DNA of 64,000 bases from CAVQBP01 sp963782475. GTDB taxonomy: Bacteria; Bacteroidota; Ignavibacteria; Ignavibacteriales; Ignavibacteriaceae. Positions 9,287 through 19,391 of the stretch are shown piece after piece (position 1 is the stretch's first letter; the number at the start of each line of letters is the position of its first letter). The notes under the pieces are model-generated. The model was not told where the DNA came from. It saw only the letters and a program-made list of their open reading frames with translations, and searched no databases. The translations under genes and the position numbers were made by a program. The stretch is from positions 248,001 through 312,000 of the forward strand of contig CAWAJW010000008.1 in assembly GCA_963782475.1 (NCBI GenBank), given 5' to 3'.

Positions 9287-10702
9287 ATGGCTTATTATAA
9301 TTCTGATTTTAGCGGGGAAAGTTTTTACAGCAGCGATAAAAATATAAATTTTGAAATACAAAAATATAAAGGGCTGATTGAAGAGGGAAGTATTTATTCC
9401 TGCATGGAAGCTGTTGAAGAAACAATTCAAAATTGCATTGACAATGAAAAATTTGAAGATGGACTCTATTTTGTAAATAAACTGCTGGATATTGCACCCT
9501 ATAATTCCGAATACTGGTTAAAAAAAGGTGCTGTTTTGAACGGGCTTTTTAATTTCGAGCAGGCTTTAGATTGCTATAACAAGGCACTTTCATTAAATCC
9601 CGGAGATTCCGAAATCTTAATGGATAAAGCCGAGGCTGAAGAGAGCCTGGGATTTTATAAACAAGCCAAAGAAACTCTTTTAAATGCAATAAAATTAGAT
9701 CCTGGAAATGAAGAAATTGTTTTCAGCCTTGGTTTATTATACCAGAGACAGGAAAATTATTATGATGCAATCAGCTGCTTCCTGAAAACAATTGATGTTG
9801 ATAATGAATTTTCTGAAGCATTTTATGAACTCGGTTTTTGTTTCGAAAATTTAAACGAGCTTGAAGAGGCACTTAAAGCCTACGATAAATATATAGAATT
9901 AGAACCCTATAATGCCAGCGGGTGGTACAACAAGGGAGTAGTTCTGGCTAAAATGAATGAATTGGAAAAAGCAATTAATAGTTATGATCTCGCAATTGCT
10001 GTTAAAGATAATTTTGCAGCGGCTTGGTTTAATAGGGGGAATACACTGGCAGACCTGGGAAGATTTCAGCAGGCAATAGAGAGCTTTAAAAAAACAATTG
10101 AAATTGATAACAGAGATGAAGCTTCATATTACAATATTGCAAATATTTACGAAGAGATGGGTGAATTAGCAAACTCAATTTCTTATTATTCCGAAGCAAT
10201 AAAAATTAATGATAATTATTATGAAGCTTACCTTGCTAGAGGTTTTTGCTATGATTCCCTGGGAAAATTTCAGCTGGCATTAAAAGATTTCAATAAGGCG
10301 ATCTCTTTATCCCAGGATAGTGCTGATGCATGGTATGCTAAAGCAGATTTGGAATATTCACTTGGAAAATTACAGGAAGCTATCGCTAGTTATAAAGCTG
10401 CGGTTAAAATAGCTCCCGATAATTTTGAAATATGGTTTAATCTCTCTGAAACATATTTGGAGATGGGGGATTGGCTGGAAGCTCTTAAAGCATTTGATCA
10501 TTGTATAAGGATCGATCCGGGAGATGCTACTTCCTATTACGGGAAGGCTAAAGTTAATTTTATACTGAGCAGGACTAAAGAAGCAGTAGAATGTTTAAAG
10601 ACCGCCTTTAAGATTGATCCGACTATCAGGACCGAATTTGCTAAAGAATATCCCGAAATTAAATCATCTAAACTTTTCAAAAAACTTCTGGGTGAGACCT
10701 GA
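9287..10702 (+). CDS. Tetratricopeptide-repeat protein
   Basis: The chosen start is the ATG at 9287, which has GGAGAG six bases upstream; the TTG at 9257 is in frame but has no ribosome site. The 471-residue product is almost entirely TPR units of 34 residues, about eleven, recognisable as W-x-x-K/N-G...A-x-x-x-Y-x-x-A-L...P-x (for example AWFNRGNTLADLGRFQQAIE and EAYLARGFCYDSLGKFQLAL). There is no signal peptide or membrane segment, so it should be a cytoplasmic scaffold. Partners are unknown. aroE begins 44 bp after its stop on the same strand. Confidence 0.85.
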   Translation: MAYYNSDFSGESFYSSDKNINFEIQKYKGLIEEGSIYSCMEAVEETIQNCIDNEKFEDGLYFVNKLLDIAPYNSEYWLKKGAVLNGLFNFEQALDCYNKALSLNPGDSEILMDKAEAEESLGFYKQAKETLLNAIKLDPGNEEIVFSLGLLYQRQENYYDAISCFLKTIDVDNEFSEAFYELGFCFENLNELEEALKAYDKYIELEPYNASGWYNKGVVLAKMNELEKAINSYDLAIAVKDNFAAAWFNRGNTLADLGRFQQAIESFKKTIEIDNRDEASYYNIANIYEEMGELANSISYYSEAIKINDNYYEAYLARGFCYDSLGKFQLALKDFNKAISLSQDSADAWYAKADLEYSLGKLQEAIASYKAAVKIAPDNFEIWFNLSETYLEMGDWLEALKAFDHCIRIDPGDATSYYGKAKVNFILSRTKEAVECLKTAFKIDPTIRTEFAKEYPEIKSSKLFKKLLGET

Positions 10703-10746
10703 TATCTTTAATTATCTTTAAAGCTTATACTCTTTTCTATTAAATT

Positions 10747-11619
10747 ATGAGAGATTCATTTCATCTTAATACTCAAATAGTCGGGCTTATTGGGCATCCG
10801 ATTAAACATACCTTTTCACCTTTTATTCATAATATTGCTTTTGAGCTTAATAAGCTGGATTACATATACCTACCTTTTGATATACCTCCGGCTAATTTAA
10901 AAAATGCGTTAAAAGGAATTATAGCTCTCGGTATAAAAGGATTTAATGTAACTATACCGCATAAGGAAAAAATTACAGAATTTATGAGTAATATTTCCGA
11001 AGAAGCTTCGATCGTCGGATCAATAAATACCGTTGTAAATGAAATGGGAAAGATGAGCGGCTATAATACCGATGTTAACGGCATTCTCGAAACTTTGCTC
11101 CCCTTCAAAAAAGAATTATCCGGTGAAGCAGTAAGTATAATAGGTTCCGGCGGTGCTGCAAGAGCTGTTATTTACACTCTGATTCGTCATTTTAAACCCA
11201 AAAAAATTTTTCTGATAAATAGAACGGAACAGAGGGCTGAAGCATTAAAAAATTATTTTAAAGCCAAAATGAAATTCGACAATTTTTCAATAAATGAACT
11301 TTTCCCGCCGGGTCTTGTAAATATTTTTAAAGATTCCAAGCTTATTGTCAATTCAACACCGGTTGGCATGTATCCGGGAAATGATGACGCAATAACTACA
11401 CTTGATGATTCGTTTTCGAAAGGTCAGATAATCTTTGATCTTGTATATAACCCGCCTAAAACAAAACTTATGCAGATTGCAGAAAGGAACGGGGCGATTA
11501 CTTTAGATGGAGTTAAAATGCTTGTTTACCAGGCAGCCGGAGCTTTTAAATTATGGACAGGTGAAGAATTACCCGTTGAAAAGATTCATAAATCTCTTAA
11601 GCTTTATATAAACTCATAA
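10747..11619 (+). CDS. aroE: Shikimate dehydrogenase
   Basis: The enzyme reduces 3-dehydroshikimate to shikimate with NADPH in aromatic amino acid synthesis. The 290-residue protein has GHPIKHTFSPFIHN for substrate binding, NVTIPHK with the catalytic Lys73, GYNTDVNG with Asp109, the Rossmann turn GSGGAARA at 133-140, the NRT cofactor motif, and NSTPVGM. Length is normal (270-290). It is cotranscribed at most with the preceding TPR gene and is followed by a hairpin facing the convergent aminotransferase gene. Confidence 0.95.
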   Translation: MRDSFHLNTQIVGLIGHPIKHTFSPFIHNIAFELNKLDYIYLPFDIPPANLKNALKGIIALGIKGFNVTIPHKEKITEFMSNISEEASIVGSINTVVNEMGKMSGYNTDVNGILETLLPFKKELSGEAVSIIGSGGAARAVIYTLIRHFKPKKIFLINRTEQRAEALKNYFKAKMKFDNFSINELFPPGLVNIFKDSKLIVNSTPVGMYPGNDDAITTLDDSFSKGQIIFDLVYNPPKTKLMQIAERNGAITLDGVKMLVYQAAGAFKLWTGEELPVEKIHKSLKLYINS

Positions 11620-11635
11620 AACATTTTTAACCGCA

Positions 11636-11656
11636 GCACAGATTTATAACCTGTGC
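11636..11656. terminator. Hairpin between convergent aroE and aminotransferase genes
   Basis: GCACAG (11636-11641) and CTGTGC (11651-11656) enclose a 9-base loop; outer bases GCAG and CTGC can extend the stem with a bulge. There is no long T-run, so this is a weak or bidirectional terminator candidate. Its position between two convergent stop codons is what supports it. Confidence 0.4.
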
Positions 11657-11672
11657 TCCTGCTAGAAATATA

Positions 11673-12863
11673 TTATTGGAGCTTATTTAGTGTTCCCTTC
11701 AATCGTGCAGAAGCATCTTCCAAATTTGTCATTGAAGTTGCATACGAAAGTCTTAAGAAACCTTCAGCACCAAATGCGCTCCCCGGTACGGTAGCAACCT
11801 TGGCATCAGATAAAATGTACATTGCAAGATCAAATGAATCTTTAACCTTTGTTTCTCTATATGATTTATTTAAATATGCAGACATATTCGGGAATAAATA
11901 AAAAGCTCCTTCAGGTTTATAACAGGAGATGCCGGGAATTGAAGTTAATTCATTATACAAGTAATCTCTTCTTTTTTGAAATTCTTTTCTCATTTCCTCA
12001 ACCGCATCCTGAGAGCCGCAAAGAGCTTCGAGTGAAGCTGCCTGGGAAACTGAAGCAGCATTTGAAGTAGTATGACTTTGTATTTTATTTATTCCCTGTA
12101 TTACATCTTCGGGTCCGGCAGTATAACCGACTCTCCAGCCTGTCATTGAATATGCTTTTGATAAGCCGTTAACTAAAAGAGTTCTTTTTTTAAGCTCATC
12201 ATTTAAAGATGGAAAACTCACAAACTTGAAATCTCCATACGTCAGCTTCTCGTATATTTCATCACTTATAATATAGAAATTATGTTTTAAACAGACTTCG
12301 GCGATTTTCTCCAATTCAGCTTTTGAATAGGCGGAACCGGTCGGATTAGAAGGATTACATAAAATAAAAGCTTTTGTTTTGGGAGAAATTACACTCTCTA
12401 ATTCTTCCGGTGTAACTTTAAAGCCGTTTTCTTCTTTTGTATCTATTATAATGGATGTTCCATCCGCAATACTTACCATATCAGGGTAAGAAACCCAATA
12501 AGGTGCGGGAATAATAACTTCTTCACCCTTATTAACAGTTGCAAGAATAGAGTTGAATACGCTATGTTTGGCGCCGTTAGATACAATAATATTCTTTATA
12601 TCATAATCGAGGTCGTTATCTTTTTTTAATTTTGCCGCAATCGCTTTTCTTAATTCAACCGTACCGGAATTTATTGTATAACGGGTCTGGTTCTCATCAA
12701 TAGCTTTTTTTGCAGCCTGCTTTATATTGTCAGGTGTCGGAAAATCGGGTTCACCGACACTTAAGTTAATTACTTTCTCACCTTCTGCTTTCATTTTTTT
12801 TGCAAGTGCAGAAACTTTCATTGTTGGTGATTCATTTATTCTGTTTGCAACTTCAGATACCAA
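11673..12863 (-). CDS. aspC: Pyridoxal-phosphate aminotransferase, aspartate type (class I/II)
   Basis: The 396-residue fold type I aminotransferase most likely moves the amino group between aspartate and 2-oxoglutarate. It has SVGEPDFPTP near the N-terminus, NPSNPTG (N171 region), SDEIY with D201 contacting the PLP pyridine nitrogen, and LSKAYSMTGWRVGY with Lys236 as the Schiff-base lysine. The C-terminal FLRLSYATS supplies the carboxylate-binding Arg. These match the subgroup of bacterial AspAT (also called AspB) that can also use prephenate in some species. Substrate choice within the subgroup is uncertain. The ATG at 12863 follows AAAGGGAGA. Confidence 0.88.
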   Translation of the reverse strand: MVSEVANRINESPTMKVSALAKKMKAEGEKVINLSVGEPDFPTPDNIKQAAKKAIDENQTRYTINSGTVELRKAIAAKLKKDNDLDYDIKNIIVSNGAKHSVFNSILATVNKGEEVIIPAPYWVSYPDMVSIADGTSIIIDTKEENGFKVTPEELESVISPKTKAFILCNPSNPTGSAYSKAELEKIAEVCLKHNFYIISDEIYEKLTYGDFKFVSFPSLNDELKKRTLLVNGLSKAYSMTGWRVGYTAGPEDVIQGINKIQSHTTSNAASVSQAASLEALCGSQDAVEEMRKEFQKRRDYLYNELTSIPGISCYKPEGAFYLFPNMSAYLNKSYRETKVKDSFDLAMYILSDAKVATVPGSAFGAEGFLRLSYATSMTNLEDASARLKGTLNKLQ

Positions 12864-13056
12864 TTTATATCTCCCTTTTTGTTAGGAAAATTAATCAATT
12901 TATAAGACCGGAGTAAGAATAGGCTTAAAGCTTTTTACAAATCTTTGTTCTTTTAAAATACAGTTTGATATATTAAATCAAAAGTCAATCGATTGATTAT
13001 TAAAAATTTATTTAAGGATTTTTTCGGTTTAATGCATAAAAAGGAATTTTTATTCA

Positions 13057-13524
13057 TTACCAGTCATTTAAAAGCTTCCTTACCATAATAATTTGACCGC
13101 CATGATAAGCATTATGATCAATGACAAGAAGAAGCTCTCTTAAATATGTTCTTCCTTCACCATGCGGAATTTCGGCAGTTAAATCTATTTTCGGATCTTT
13201 TGCGAGATTCAGTAATTCATCCATATCAGAAAAAAAATTCTTTACGCTTTCATCCCAGATCTTATCTGTCAATTTATTATTATCAGGCCAGTATCCTTCC
13301 GGCCATTTGGGAGATTTCCAGCTTTCATTTAGTGTATATCTCAAAATATCTTCTTGAGTAATTCTCATATGTTCGAATTCCTCCCACACAGAATGAATTC
13401 CTTTTTGAGGCTGGACATTTCTGTTTTCAGGCTTCAAATTATTTATTGCATCCTTAACGGTTGCATGTGCCAATGCCTTGTTTAAGAATTCAGCAAGGTT
13501 TTTTCTTATATTTTTATCATTCAT
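13057..13524 (-). CDS. DinB-like (four-helix metal-binding) protein
   Basis: The 155-residue protein fits the DinB/YfiT-like four-helix bundle. Histidines at the three expected places are visible: VWEEFEHMRITQ (first His), the middle of the protein, and VIDHNAYHGGQIIMVR (last His pair), which in this family bind a divalent metal. DinB-like proteins are often thiol-dependent transferases, but no substrate can be named. The gene is alone on the minus strand with about 190 bp before the aminotransferase gene. Confidence 0.78.
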   Translation of the reverse strand: MNDKNIRKNLAEFLNKALAHATVKDAINNLKPENRNVQPQKGIHSVWEEFEHMRITQEDILRYTLNESWKSPKWPEGYWPDNNKLTDKIWDESVKNFFSDMDELLNLAKDPKIDLTAEIPHGEGRTYLRELLLVIDHNAYHGGQIIMVRKLLNDW

Positions 13525-13642
13525 GTTTTTATCTCCCTACTTCCCGGTTAAGTTTAATAAAATTTATTAATTCAACTTTAAAATTATCAATTAATGATCT
13601 GATTAAGCTGGGAACAGCATTGCTGCCTTATAGATAGCTTAA

Positions 13643-15314
13643 TCAAAAACCTACGACTTCACCCAGTCCTTTTTTTAGTGCTGTCCAAACTACATCAAGA
13701 AAAGTGTCCCCTTTTTCTTTCGAATAAATAATACTCCCTGTTTTTATTTCTCCTTTATCATCCGGATTTGAGGTTCTCATAACAAATTTATTTGCTATAA
13801 AAGAGCCGGCCTTTTTTAAAATTCCTCCTTTCTTTGCATTATCTTTAAGCTGTTCTATCTTTAAATTTTTGTAGATGGGTCTTACATAAACATCTGCTGC
13901 ACTTTTTAAAACGTGGATGGAAAAGCTGACTGAGTCTATTTCTCCGGAAGTTAATTTAACGTGATCGGCAGGCTCGATCTGGTTATTGATCGGCAAAACG
14001 CTCATAGATGTTAAATTACCTGTGTAATCAAAGGATAAGTTTTTTACAAGCAAAGGCAGCTTCATTTCAAGGGATAATTTAGCAGAATCATATAAATTTG
14101 CAGATACACTAATCATGCAGGGATTTTCTTCAGACTGCAGACCGGGAATATTGCTGAGATTTTTTATATTCCCATTAACATTGGTAAAAGTAACATCCGA
14201 ATATTCTTTCACATTAGGATGCCGGGCCATGATATGCAGCACCCAGTTTCTCAAATTTAAATTTTTGATATCTATATCCCTTCCAGCAGAACGCATAATT
14301 TCGTTAGGCATTTTAGGTACAGAGTTTGTATCCGGGGGTGCCCTCTTATTCGTGCAAATATTCAGGATTAGATCTTTTGCTTCAATATATCTGGCAGTAT
14401 AACCGCCGCTCCAGATTAATTTTTTAAAATCGATCCCATTTGCGGAAATAAAAGGAGCTTTTATAATGTACCTGTCAGAACTGAATCTTCTATGATTAAA
14501 AAAATCACTATCAGACAAATACGGTTTGTAGGAAATACCTCTTATTATAAAAACAGAATCAGATGATGATGAGGATAAAGTATCAAACCTTAAAAAGTAA
14601 TCATCATTAAAATGGTATGAAAACCCTTCAATGAAAATATCTAGGCTGGAAGCAAATTTTAACGATAAAGAATCCTCTATTATTGAAGAATCAATCTTCA
14701 GACCTTCGGCACTTACAAAAAATTTTCTAACCGAATCTTGGTATTCCTTATTACGAATAATCTGAGATAAAGTTAAGAAATTTATAGAAATTTTCTCAAA
14801 GGATAATGGTTTTAGCTGTTTAGGAAGAATTGAAAATAACTTATTCCCCTTTGAATTTTTTTTATTCCCTTTTTCAGGGTCTTTACTATTGCCTTCGGAA
14901 GAGCGATTTATAAAAAGATGCGGATTGTTAATAATTAAATTTTCAAATGAAAGGCCGTTTCCAAGAATTAATTGTAACATTTTAAAATCCAGACACTTGA
15001 CAATAAGGAATCTGAAATTTAGTTGAATCTTTCGAAGCCTGGTCTTTTACTATAACCTGGGTATTTTCAATTGAAAGTTTTTGGGTAAAAACATTATACC
15101 CGATATATCCGATTTTTACATTTAAATTCTTCTTCAGATTTACCTGATTCAAAATCTTCGGCTTTACAATTCCATTCAGAACCGGGTTAATTAAAATTAT
15201 AATTAAAAATAAAATAATTGAAATATTGATAAGTATCTTATTAACAGGGGAGGCCCAAATATCCTTAGTTTCTTTTGATATGTAATCTTTAAAATTATTA
15301 TCTAATTTACTCAT
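13643..15314 (-). CDS. AsmA/DUF748-like inner-membrane-anchored protein, one frameshift
   Basis: Two frames form one gene. The N-terminal part (14982-15314) starts MSKLDNNFKDYISKETKD, has one membrane helix (ILINISIILFLIIILINPVL, about residues 27-46) and ends at VSGF-stop. The second part (13643-14980) continues LQLILGNGLSFENLIINNP. Removing one T from the TTTTAAAA run at 14981-14987 joins them as VSGFKMLQLILGNG, about 556 residues. The layout, with a short cytoplasmic start, one helix and a long beta-rich periplasmic part full of LSFENL/SFHVLKSAADVYV phrases, resembles AsmA-like proteins, which are linked to outer-membrane lipid transport and assembly. The family call is tentative. Confidence 0.6.
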
Positions 15315-15571
15315 AAACTCCTAACTAATTATAAAGTAAGATATGAGTAATATATCTGCATATTATTTATTTATATCACATTAACGAAATAGATCACCCG
15401 GTAAAAGACGGTATTCTAAATTTCAAGGATGATTTTATAATGAAAATGTATAATGGTGCAGAAGCTGTCTTCTGGAAAAAATGAAAAATTATGATAACAG
15501 CCATTAATTCGAGAAATATATATTTAAGGGAACGGCTTAAAAGGGAATTGTCTTTATCACATTCTTTTTTA

Positions 15572-16051
15572 CTAAGAGGGAAATTTCTTTTTCAATTCTT
15601 CTTGAACAACAAAAGGGACAAAATCACTTGTATCGCTGTGAAGGCTGGCAAGATTTCTTACAATAGAAGAATTGAGATATGTATATTTTTCATGCGGCAT
15701 TAAAAATATAGTAGATATATCACTGGCTAGCTTTCTATTCATTAGAGCCATTTGGAATTCATATTCAAAATCACTGATTGCTCTAAGTCCTCTAATTATA
15801 CCGATCGCGTTTACTTCGTGAGCGTGATCCACAACCAGTCCGTCAAAAGAATCTACTGAAACATTATTAAATTGCTTTAGGCTTTCTTTTAACATGCTAA
15901 CTCTTTCTTCGACAGAAAAGAGAGGTTTTTTACCTGGATTAATCGCTACCGTGACAACGATAGAATCAAATAGCTCCCTTGCTCTTTCAATTATATCGAT
16001 ATGTCCGTTTGTGACCGGGTCAAAAGTTCCGGGATACAAAACTGTCCGCAT
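15572..16051 (-). CDS. coaD: Phosphopantetheine adenylyltransferase
   Basis: The enzyme joins 4'-phosphopantetheine and ATP to give dephospho-CoA, the fourth step of CoA synthesis. The 159-residue protein begins MRTVLYPGTFDPVTNGHIDI with the nucleotidyltransferase T/HxGH-type motif (NGH, His17). It continues with GLVVDHAHEVNAIGIIRGLRAISDFEYEFQ (the conserved RGLR segment) and MPHEKYTYLNSSIVRNLA near the end. Length is typical. rsmD lies about 1.2 kb away on the same strand, a common pairing, here separated by a plus-strand lipoprotein gene. Confidence 0.95.
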   Translation of the reverse strand: MRTVLYPGTFDPVTNGHIDIIERARELFDSIVVTVAINPGKKPLFSVEERVSMLKESLKQFNNVSVDSFDGLVVDHAHEVNAIGIIRGLRAISDFEYEFQMALMNRKLASDISTIFLMPHEKYTYLNSSIVRNLASLHSDTSDFVPFVVQEELKKKFPS

Positions 16052-16219
16052 ATTTTATAAACTTTTATGCAAGAATATTGCCGTTAATATAGCTATTATT
16101 TAATCTTTTTGGCAAATATTATATATAATAAATTTTACTATTGCTAATACTTTTTAAATAACATAATTTTAATATAATATTTAATAAATTATTAAAATTT
16201 GATCATTGAGGGGGGCCTT

Positions 16220-17188
16220 ATGAAAAAATTAACGGCTTTATCAGCTTTAATATTTATTTATCTTACAGGCTGCACCACTATTAACCAGACCATATATCTT
16301 CAGAACATTGAAGTTACCGGACCGATGAATAACCCTCCATTAAATATAACAACAGATCAGAAGCAAGGCTCATTTACCGTTTCCTCAAGACTTTCCATTA
16401 ATGATAATAAACAAATAAACGGAAGAATTGATCAGCATTCAAATGTCGACCAGCAAGGCATTTACCGGGTAGATACGGTTGTGAATAATGACGGATCAAG
16501 GTACTACAAACAATCAAATTTAAATTCCAGGGAATTTAACGGAGATAATCTAAAATGGAATCTTCCCGGTTTTTCGGCAGCCGTTAATATGGATTATTCT
16601 GCAGGTAATCATTTTGCTTTGAATTTTGGTTTGAACTATTCTGTCCAGGATCAAAATGATTTTTTAGGCGGCAATGCAGGGATAGGCTTTTTTTCTGAAA
16701 GTGAAGGTTCCGCATTCAGGTTTGATGCAGGGGTAATGTGGCAGTCATTGTCATATGAAGCTTCTACGGTAGTAGTAACAAAGACTACACCTCTTTTTGG
16801 TTCCGGTTCAACCACTATTGATTTCTATAAAGACAGGAACAAATCTACAAATTGGAATCCCTATGCTTCATTAACTTTTAATACATCATCAAAAGCAGCT
16901 CCATTGAATTTTTTCTTAAACCTGGGTTACTTTAGCCAGACATTATTTGATTTTGAACCTTCTAATCCGAACCCGGAATATTATCCGTTTGGCTTAACCG
17001 TAATAAAGAATGATCAGAGAGGAGAATCAACTGCCTCTTTTATAAATTTAAGCACAGGGGTTTTTATTAACATGACTGAAAAAAGTAAAATAATCTTAGG
17101 CGTCAGGTTTATGAAAGAGACACAAATCGAAGAAACTTCAAAGTCTTTATTTGTCTTACCTGTTTTGCAGCTTGATATAAGTTTATAA
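16220..17188 (+). CDS. Outer-membrane-type lipoprotein of unknown function
   Basis: The start is ATG 16220, directly after GAGGGGGGCCTT; the TTG at 16199 is in frame but upstream of the ribosome site. A lipoprotein signal peptide ends at YLTGC (Cys18). The remaining 300 residues are rich in alternating hydrophobic/polar strands with aromatic ends (HFALNFGLNYSVQDQ, AGIGFFSES, YASLTFNTS, INMTEKSKIILGVRF, final LQLDISL). This looks like a small beta-barrel or beta-sandwich facing the outer membrane. No named family is recognised. It is a single gene. Confidence 0.7.
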   Translation: MKKLTALSALIFIYLTGCTTINQTIYLQNIEVTGPMNNPPLNITTDQKQGSFTVSSRLSINDNKQINGRIDQHSNVDQQGIYRVDTVVNNDGSRYYKQSNLNSREFNGDNLKWNLPGFSAAVNMDYSAGNHFALNFGLNYSVQDQNDFLGGNAGIGFFSESEGSAFRFDAGVMWQSLSYEASTVVVTKTTPLFGSGSTTIDFYKDRNKSTNWNPYASLTFNTSSKAAPLNFFLNLGYFSQTLFDFEPSNPNPEYYPFGLTVIKNDQRGESTASFINLSTGVFINMTEKSKIILGVRFMKETQIEETSKSLFVLPVLQLDISL

Positions 17189-17206
17189 AATATATTTTTC
17201 ATTTTA

Positions 17207-17238
17207 CCGGATTTATTTTTTAGTCTTGCTCAATCCGG
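17207..17238 (+). terminator. Weak hairpin after the lipoprotein gene
   Basis: CCGGATT (17207-17213) and AATCCGG (17232-17238) form a 7-bp stem with an 18-base, T-rich loop. It lies 19 bp past the stop of the lipoprotein gene and ahead of the convergent rsmD stop. No T-run follows, so the call is weak. Confidence 0.3.
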
Positions 17239-17293
17239 GATCGTACGGACAGCTCTCTCAGAAAAAAATTAGGGAAATTTCTTTATATAGATT

Positions 17294-17845
17294 TTAATAA
17301 TGAATCTCGTATAAACAGGCATCCCCTATAATTTTGAAAGGCGGAAGTTTAAAATTTGCCATATCTTTTTCTTTTGTCTGGACGGATCTTTCAACTATTA
17401 TAAACCCATTTTCATTCAGGAATTTATTATAAAGTAAATTATCAACAACTTCATAAATATCATCTTTAAAGAAAGGCGGATCTGCAATTATCAGATCATA
17501 ATCTTTATTAATTTTGGAATGAGAATATTTTTTAACTTCCATTTTATAGACAATACATTTATTTTCAGCACCCAATGAAGCTATATTGTTTAAAAGATTT
17601 TTATATATGAAAAGATTTCTTTCGACAAAATGAATTTCGTCTGCGCCGCGGCTTAAACACTCAAGGCCTAAAGAACCGGAACCTGCATAAAGATCCAGCA
17701 CTTTTATGCCGTCAAAATCGAGCTTATTATTTAAAAGGTTGAAAAGTGTTTCTCGAACCCTGTCTGTCGTAGGCCGTATATCCTTTGACTGAGGAACTTG
17801 AATTAATCTCCCTTTAAATTCGCCGGATATAATTCTCATTCTCAT
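17294..17845 (-). CDS. rsmD: 16S rRNA (guanine(966)-N2)-methyltransferase
   Basis: The enzyme methylates G966 of 16S rRNA using S-adenosylmethionine. The 183-residue protein opens with RIISGEFKGRLIQVP and has RPTTDRVRETLFNLL, the SAM loop VLDLYAGSGSLGLECLSRGA, the acidic pair FVERN, and the catalytic DPPF motif near residue 122. All are in the family's order and length. The start could be either ATG at 17845 or the next at 17839. The PilM-like gene ends 23 bp upstream on the same strand. Confidence 0.93.
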   Translation of the reverse strand: MRMRIISGEFKGRLIQVPQSKDIRPTTDRVRETLFNLLNNKLDFDGIKVLDLYAGSGSLGLECLSRGADEIHFVERNLFIYKNLLNNIASLGAENKCIVYKMEVKKYSHSKINKDYDLIIADPPFFKDDIYEVVDNLLYNKFLNENGFIIVERSVQTKEKDMANFKLPPFKIIGDACLYEIHY

Positions 17846-17868
17846 AAAATTATTGATAGACGAAGCAA

Positions 17869-18795
17869 TTAGGATAACCTGTAAGCAATTCCGGCTGAAG
17901 GTGCAAACAAATTAAAGTTAGTTGTATAATAATTATTATTAAAAAGATTTTGATTTGGTACAATTCTTCCAAAAGGATTGAATTGAATAAATTTAATCCC
18001 GGATTCTTCGATTAAAGCATCTACTATTTGAGATGTTATTTCATCTCCGCAGATAAAAGCCGCATCTATAGATTTCTGGTTTATATTTAACATTTTGTTA
18101 AAATTTAATTCCTTCTTTAAGTGTCCCGATATTTCACGAACACTATAAATGGGAATTAATTTGTAATAAATAAGTTTCCCGTTTAATGAAAACAAAACCG
18201 ATAAATTTTTATTATTAAAATAAACACTCATTGTTAGCTTTTTACCCGAGAAACTATTATTTACTTCCAAAGCCTTTTCAGCTGCAATATGAATATTATC
18301 TACAAACTTTAGTTTAACATCAATGTTTTTGCAAATATCATTAAGCATTTTAAGATATTTCCTTTGAGCAGCAAGAACTAAAGCTGAACTGGAATTAGAA
18401 AATTCATTCCTATCAATATCAAAAAATTGTATTATAAGATCATTTACATCAATAAAGGGATACAGCAGGGATAATTCCCATCTGAATTCTTCGACCAAAT
18501 CATTGTAAAGAAGGGATTGTTCATAAGGGATTTGCATTACATATAGGAATTCAAATGGAAGGGTAAAGGATAATGAATAGGCAGTAAGAGTTTTTTTTAT
18601 GAGCAGTTCATTTAAAGCGCCTTGGATCAAGGCGCTTATTTTAGTTTCTTTATCACTATTAAAATTCAGAGTTTCATTGAAATATGCTTCATCAATATTT
18701 TCAAGAACAAACCGGTCATTTTTTTTAACTATTTCGACAACCTGCAGTTTTGAATTTGTAATAGTGATCCCTGCATGGTTTTCAAATACAGCCAT
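17869..18795 (-). CDS. PilM-like actin-fold protein
   Basis: The 308-residue protein has the order of a PilM/GspL-like protein: an N-terminal strand pair VFENHAGITITNSKLQVVEIV, a middle with LPFEFLYVMQIPYEQ and VEEFRWELSLLYPF, a second phosphate-type loop KLTMSVYFNNKNLSVLF, and a C-terminus reading NLFAPSAGIAYRLS, close to the end of many PilM proteins. PilM binds PilN on the cytoplasmic side of type IV pilus or type II secretion machines. No PilN/O/Q gene is in this window. The neighbouring pilin-like and ComEA-like genes support a pilus or DNA-uptake role. Remote-homology call. Confidence 0.6.
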   Translation of the reverse strand: MAVFENHAGITITNSKLQVVEIVKKNDRFVLENIDEAYFNETLNFNSDKETKISALIQGALNELLIKKTLTAYSLSFTLPFEFLYVMQIPYEQSLLYNDLVEEFRWELSLLYPFIDVNDLIIQFFDIDRNEFSNSSSALVLAAQRKYLKMLNDICKNIDVKLKFVDNIHIAAEKALEVNNSFSGKKLTMSVYFNNKNLSVLFSLNGKLIYYKLIPIYSVREISGHLKKELNFNKMLNINQKSIDAAFICGDEITSQIVDALIEESGIKFIQFNPFGRIVPNQNLFNNNYYTTNFNLFAPSAGIAYRLS

Positions 18796-18805
18796 TTTTT
18801 TGTAA

Positions 18806-19363
18806 TTACTCCCAAGATGCGGTATTTTTTAGGGCTTGATCAGTTGTACTTCCAATTGAACCGCTTCCATCCGGATCTTCTAAATAATATAAATTTCCTA
18901 TAGTTGTTGTACTATCAATCCTTGTAATTTTTCCCGTCCGGTTAATAACAGTATCTGCTGAAGTTGTTGTATCAACTTCAAGGAAAAACTTTTGATGAGT
19001 CCGCGGTGAAAAATACAAACTCTCAGGAGTAAAGGAACCTGAAGATAAGCGGAACAAAAGGATTAGTCGGTCTATTTGATAAAGTATCAAATCCATGCAT
19101 AACACTGTCTACCATTGGATCTGTTTTGATAAAAGTAACCAGACTATCAAGATTGCCTGTAAATTTACCATACTTTTGCTGCCAGAGAATTTCACCTTGC
19201 TTAAGATTTGTCATTCTTAAATGTGCTTCATTTTTAAAATATTGCTTCCTCTTCAACAGCAGCCTTTGGGATCAATAATAGCCACTTTAATTAATATTAT
19301 TGCAAGAATTACAATTGCTAAATACAAGGCTGCATGAAGGTACCAGGGTTCGGATTTTGCCAT
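18806..19363 (-). CDS. Single-pass membrane, pilin-like protein with three frameshifts
   Basis: ATG 19363 (MAKSEPWYLHAALYLA) has GGAGGAAAA just upstream. A membrane helix follows (LYLAIVILAIILIKVAII). The gene then changes frame three times. Removing one G near 19263, one T (A on the plus strand) at 19236-19239 and one base near 19045 gives one product of about 184 residues, containing KNEAHLRMTNLKQGEILW, QKYGKFTGNLDSLVTFIK and, at the end, NLYYLEDPDGSGSIG. The helix followed by a reading like LRMTNLKQGE...KYGKFTGNLDSL resembles minor pilins or pilus-associated proteins. The reading needs three repairs within 300 bp, so the reconstruction is provisional. Confidence 0.5.
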
Positions 19364-19391
19364 TTTTCCTCCGGATCTAAAAAAAATTATT

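Noticed and set aside
14978..14990. Programmed frameshift at TTTTAAAA in the AsmA-like gene
   Set aside because: No downstream pseudoknot or stimulatory site was seen, and the break matches the one-base insertion pattern found in many other genes here.
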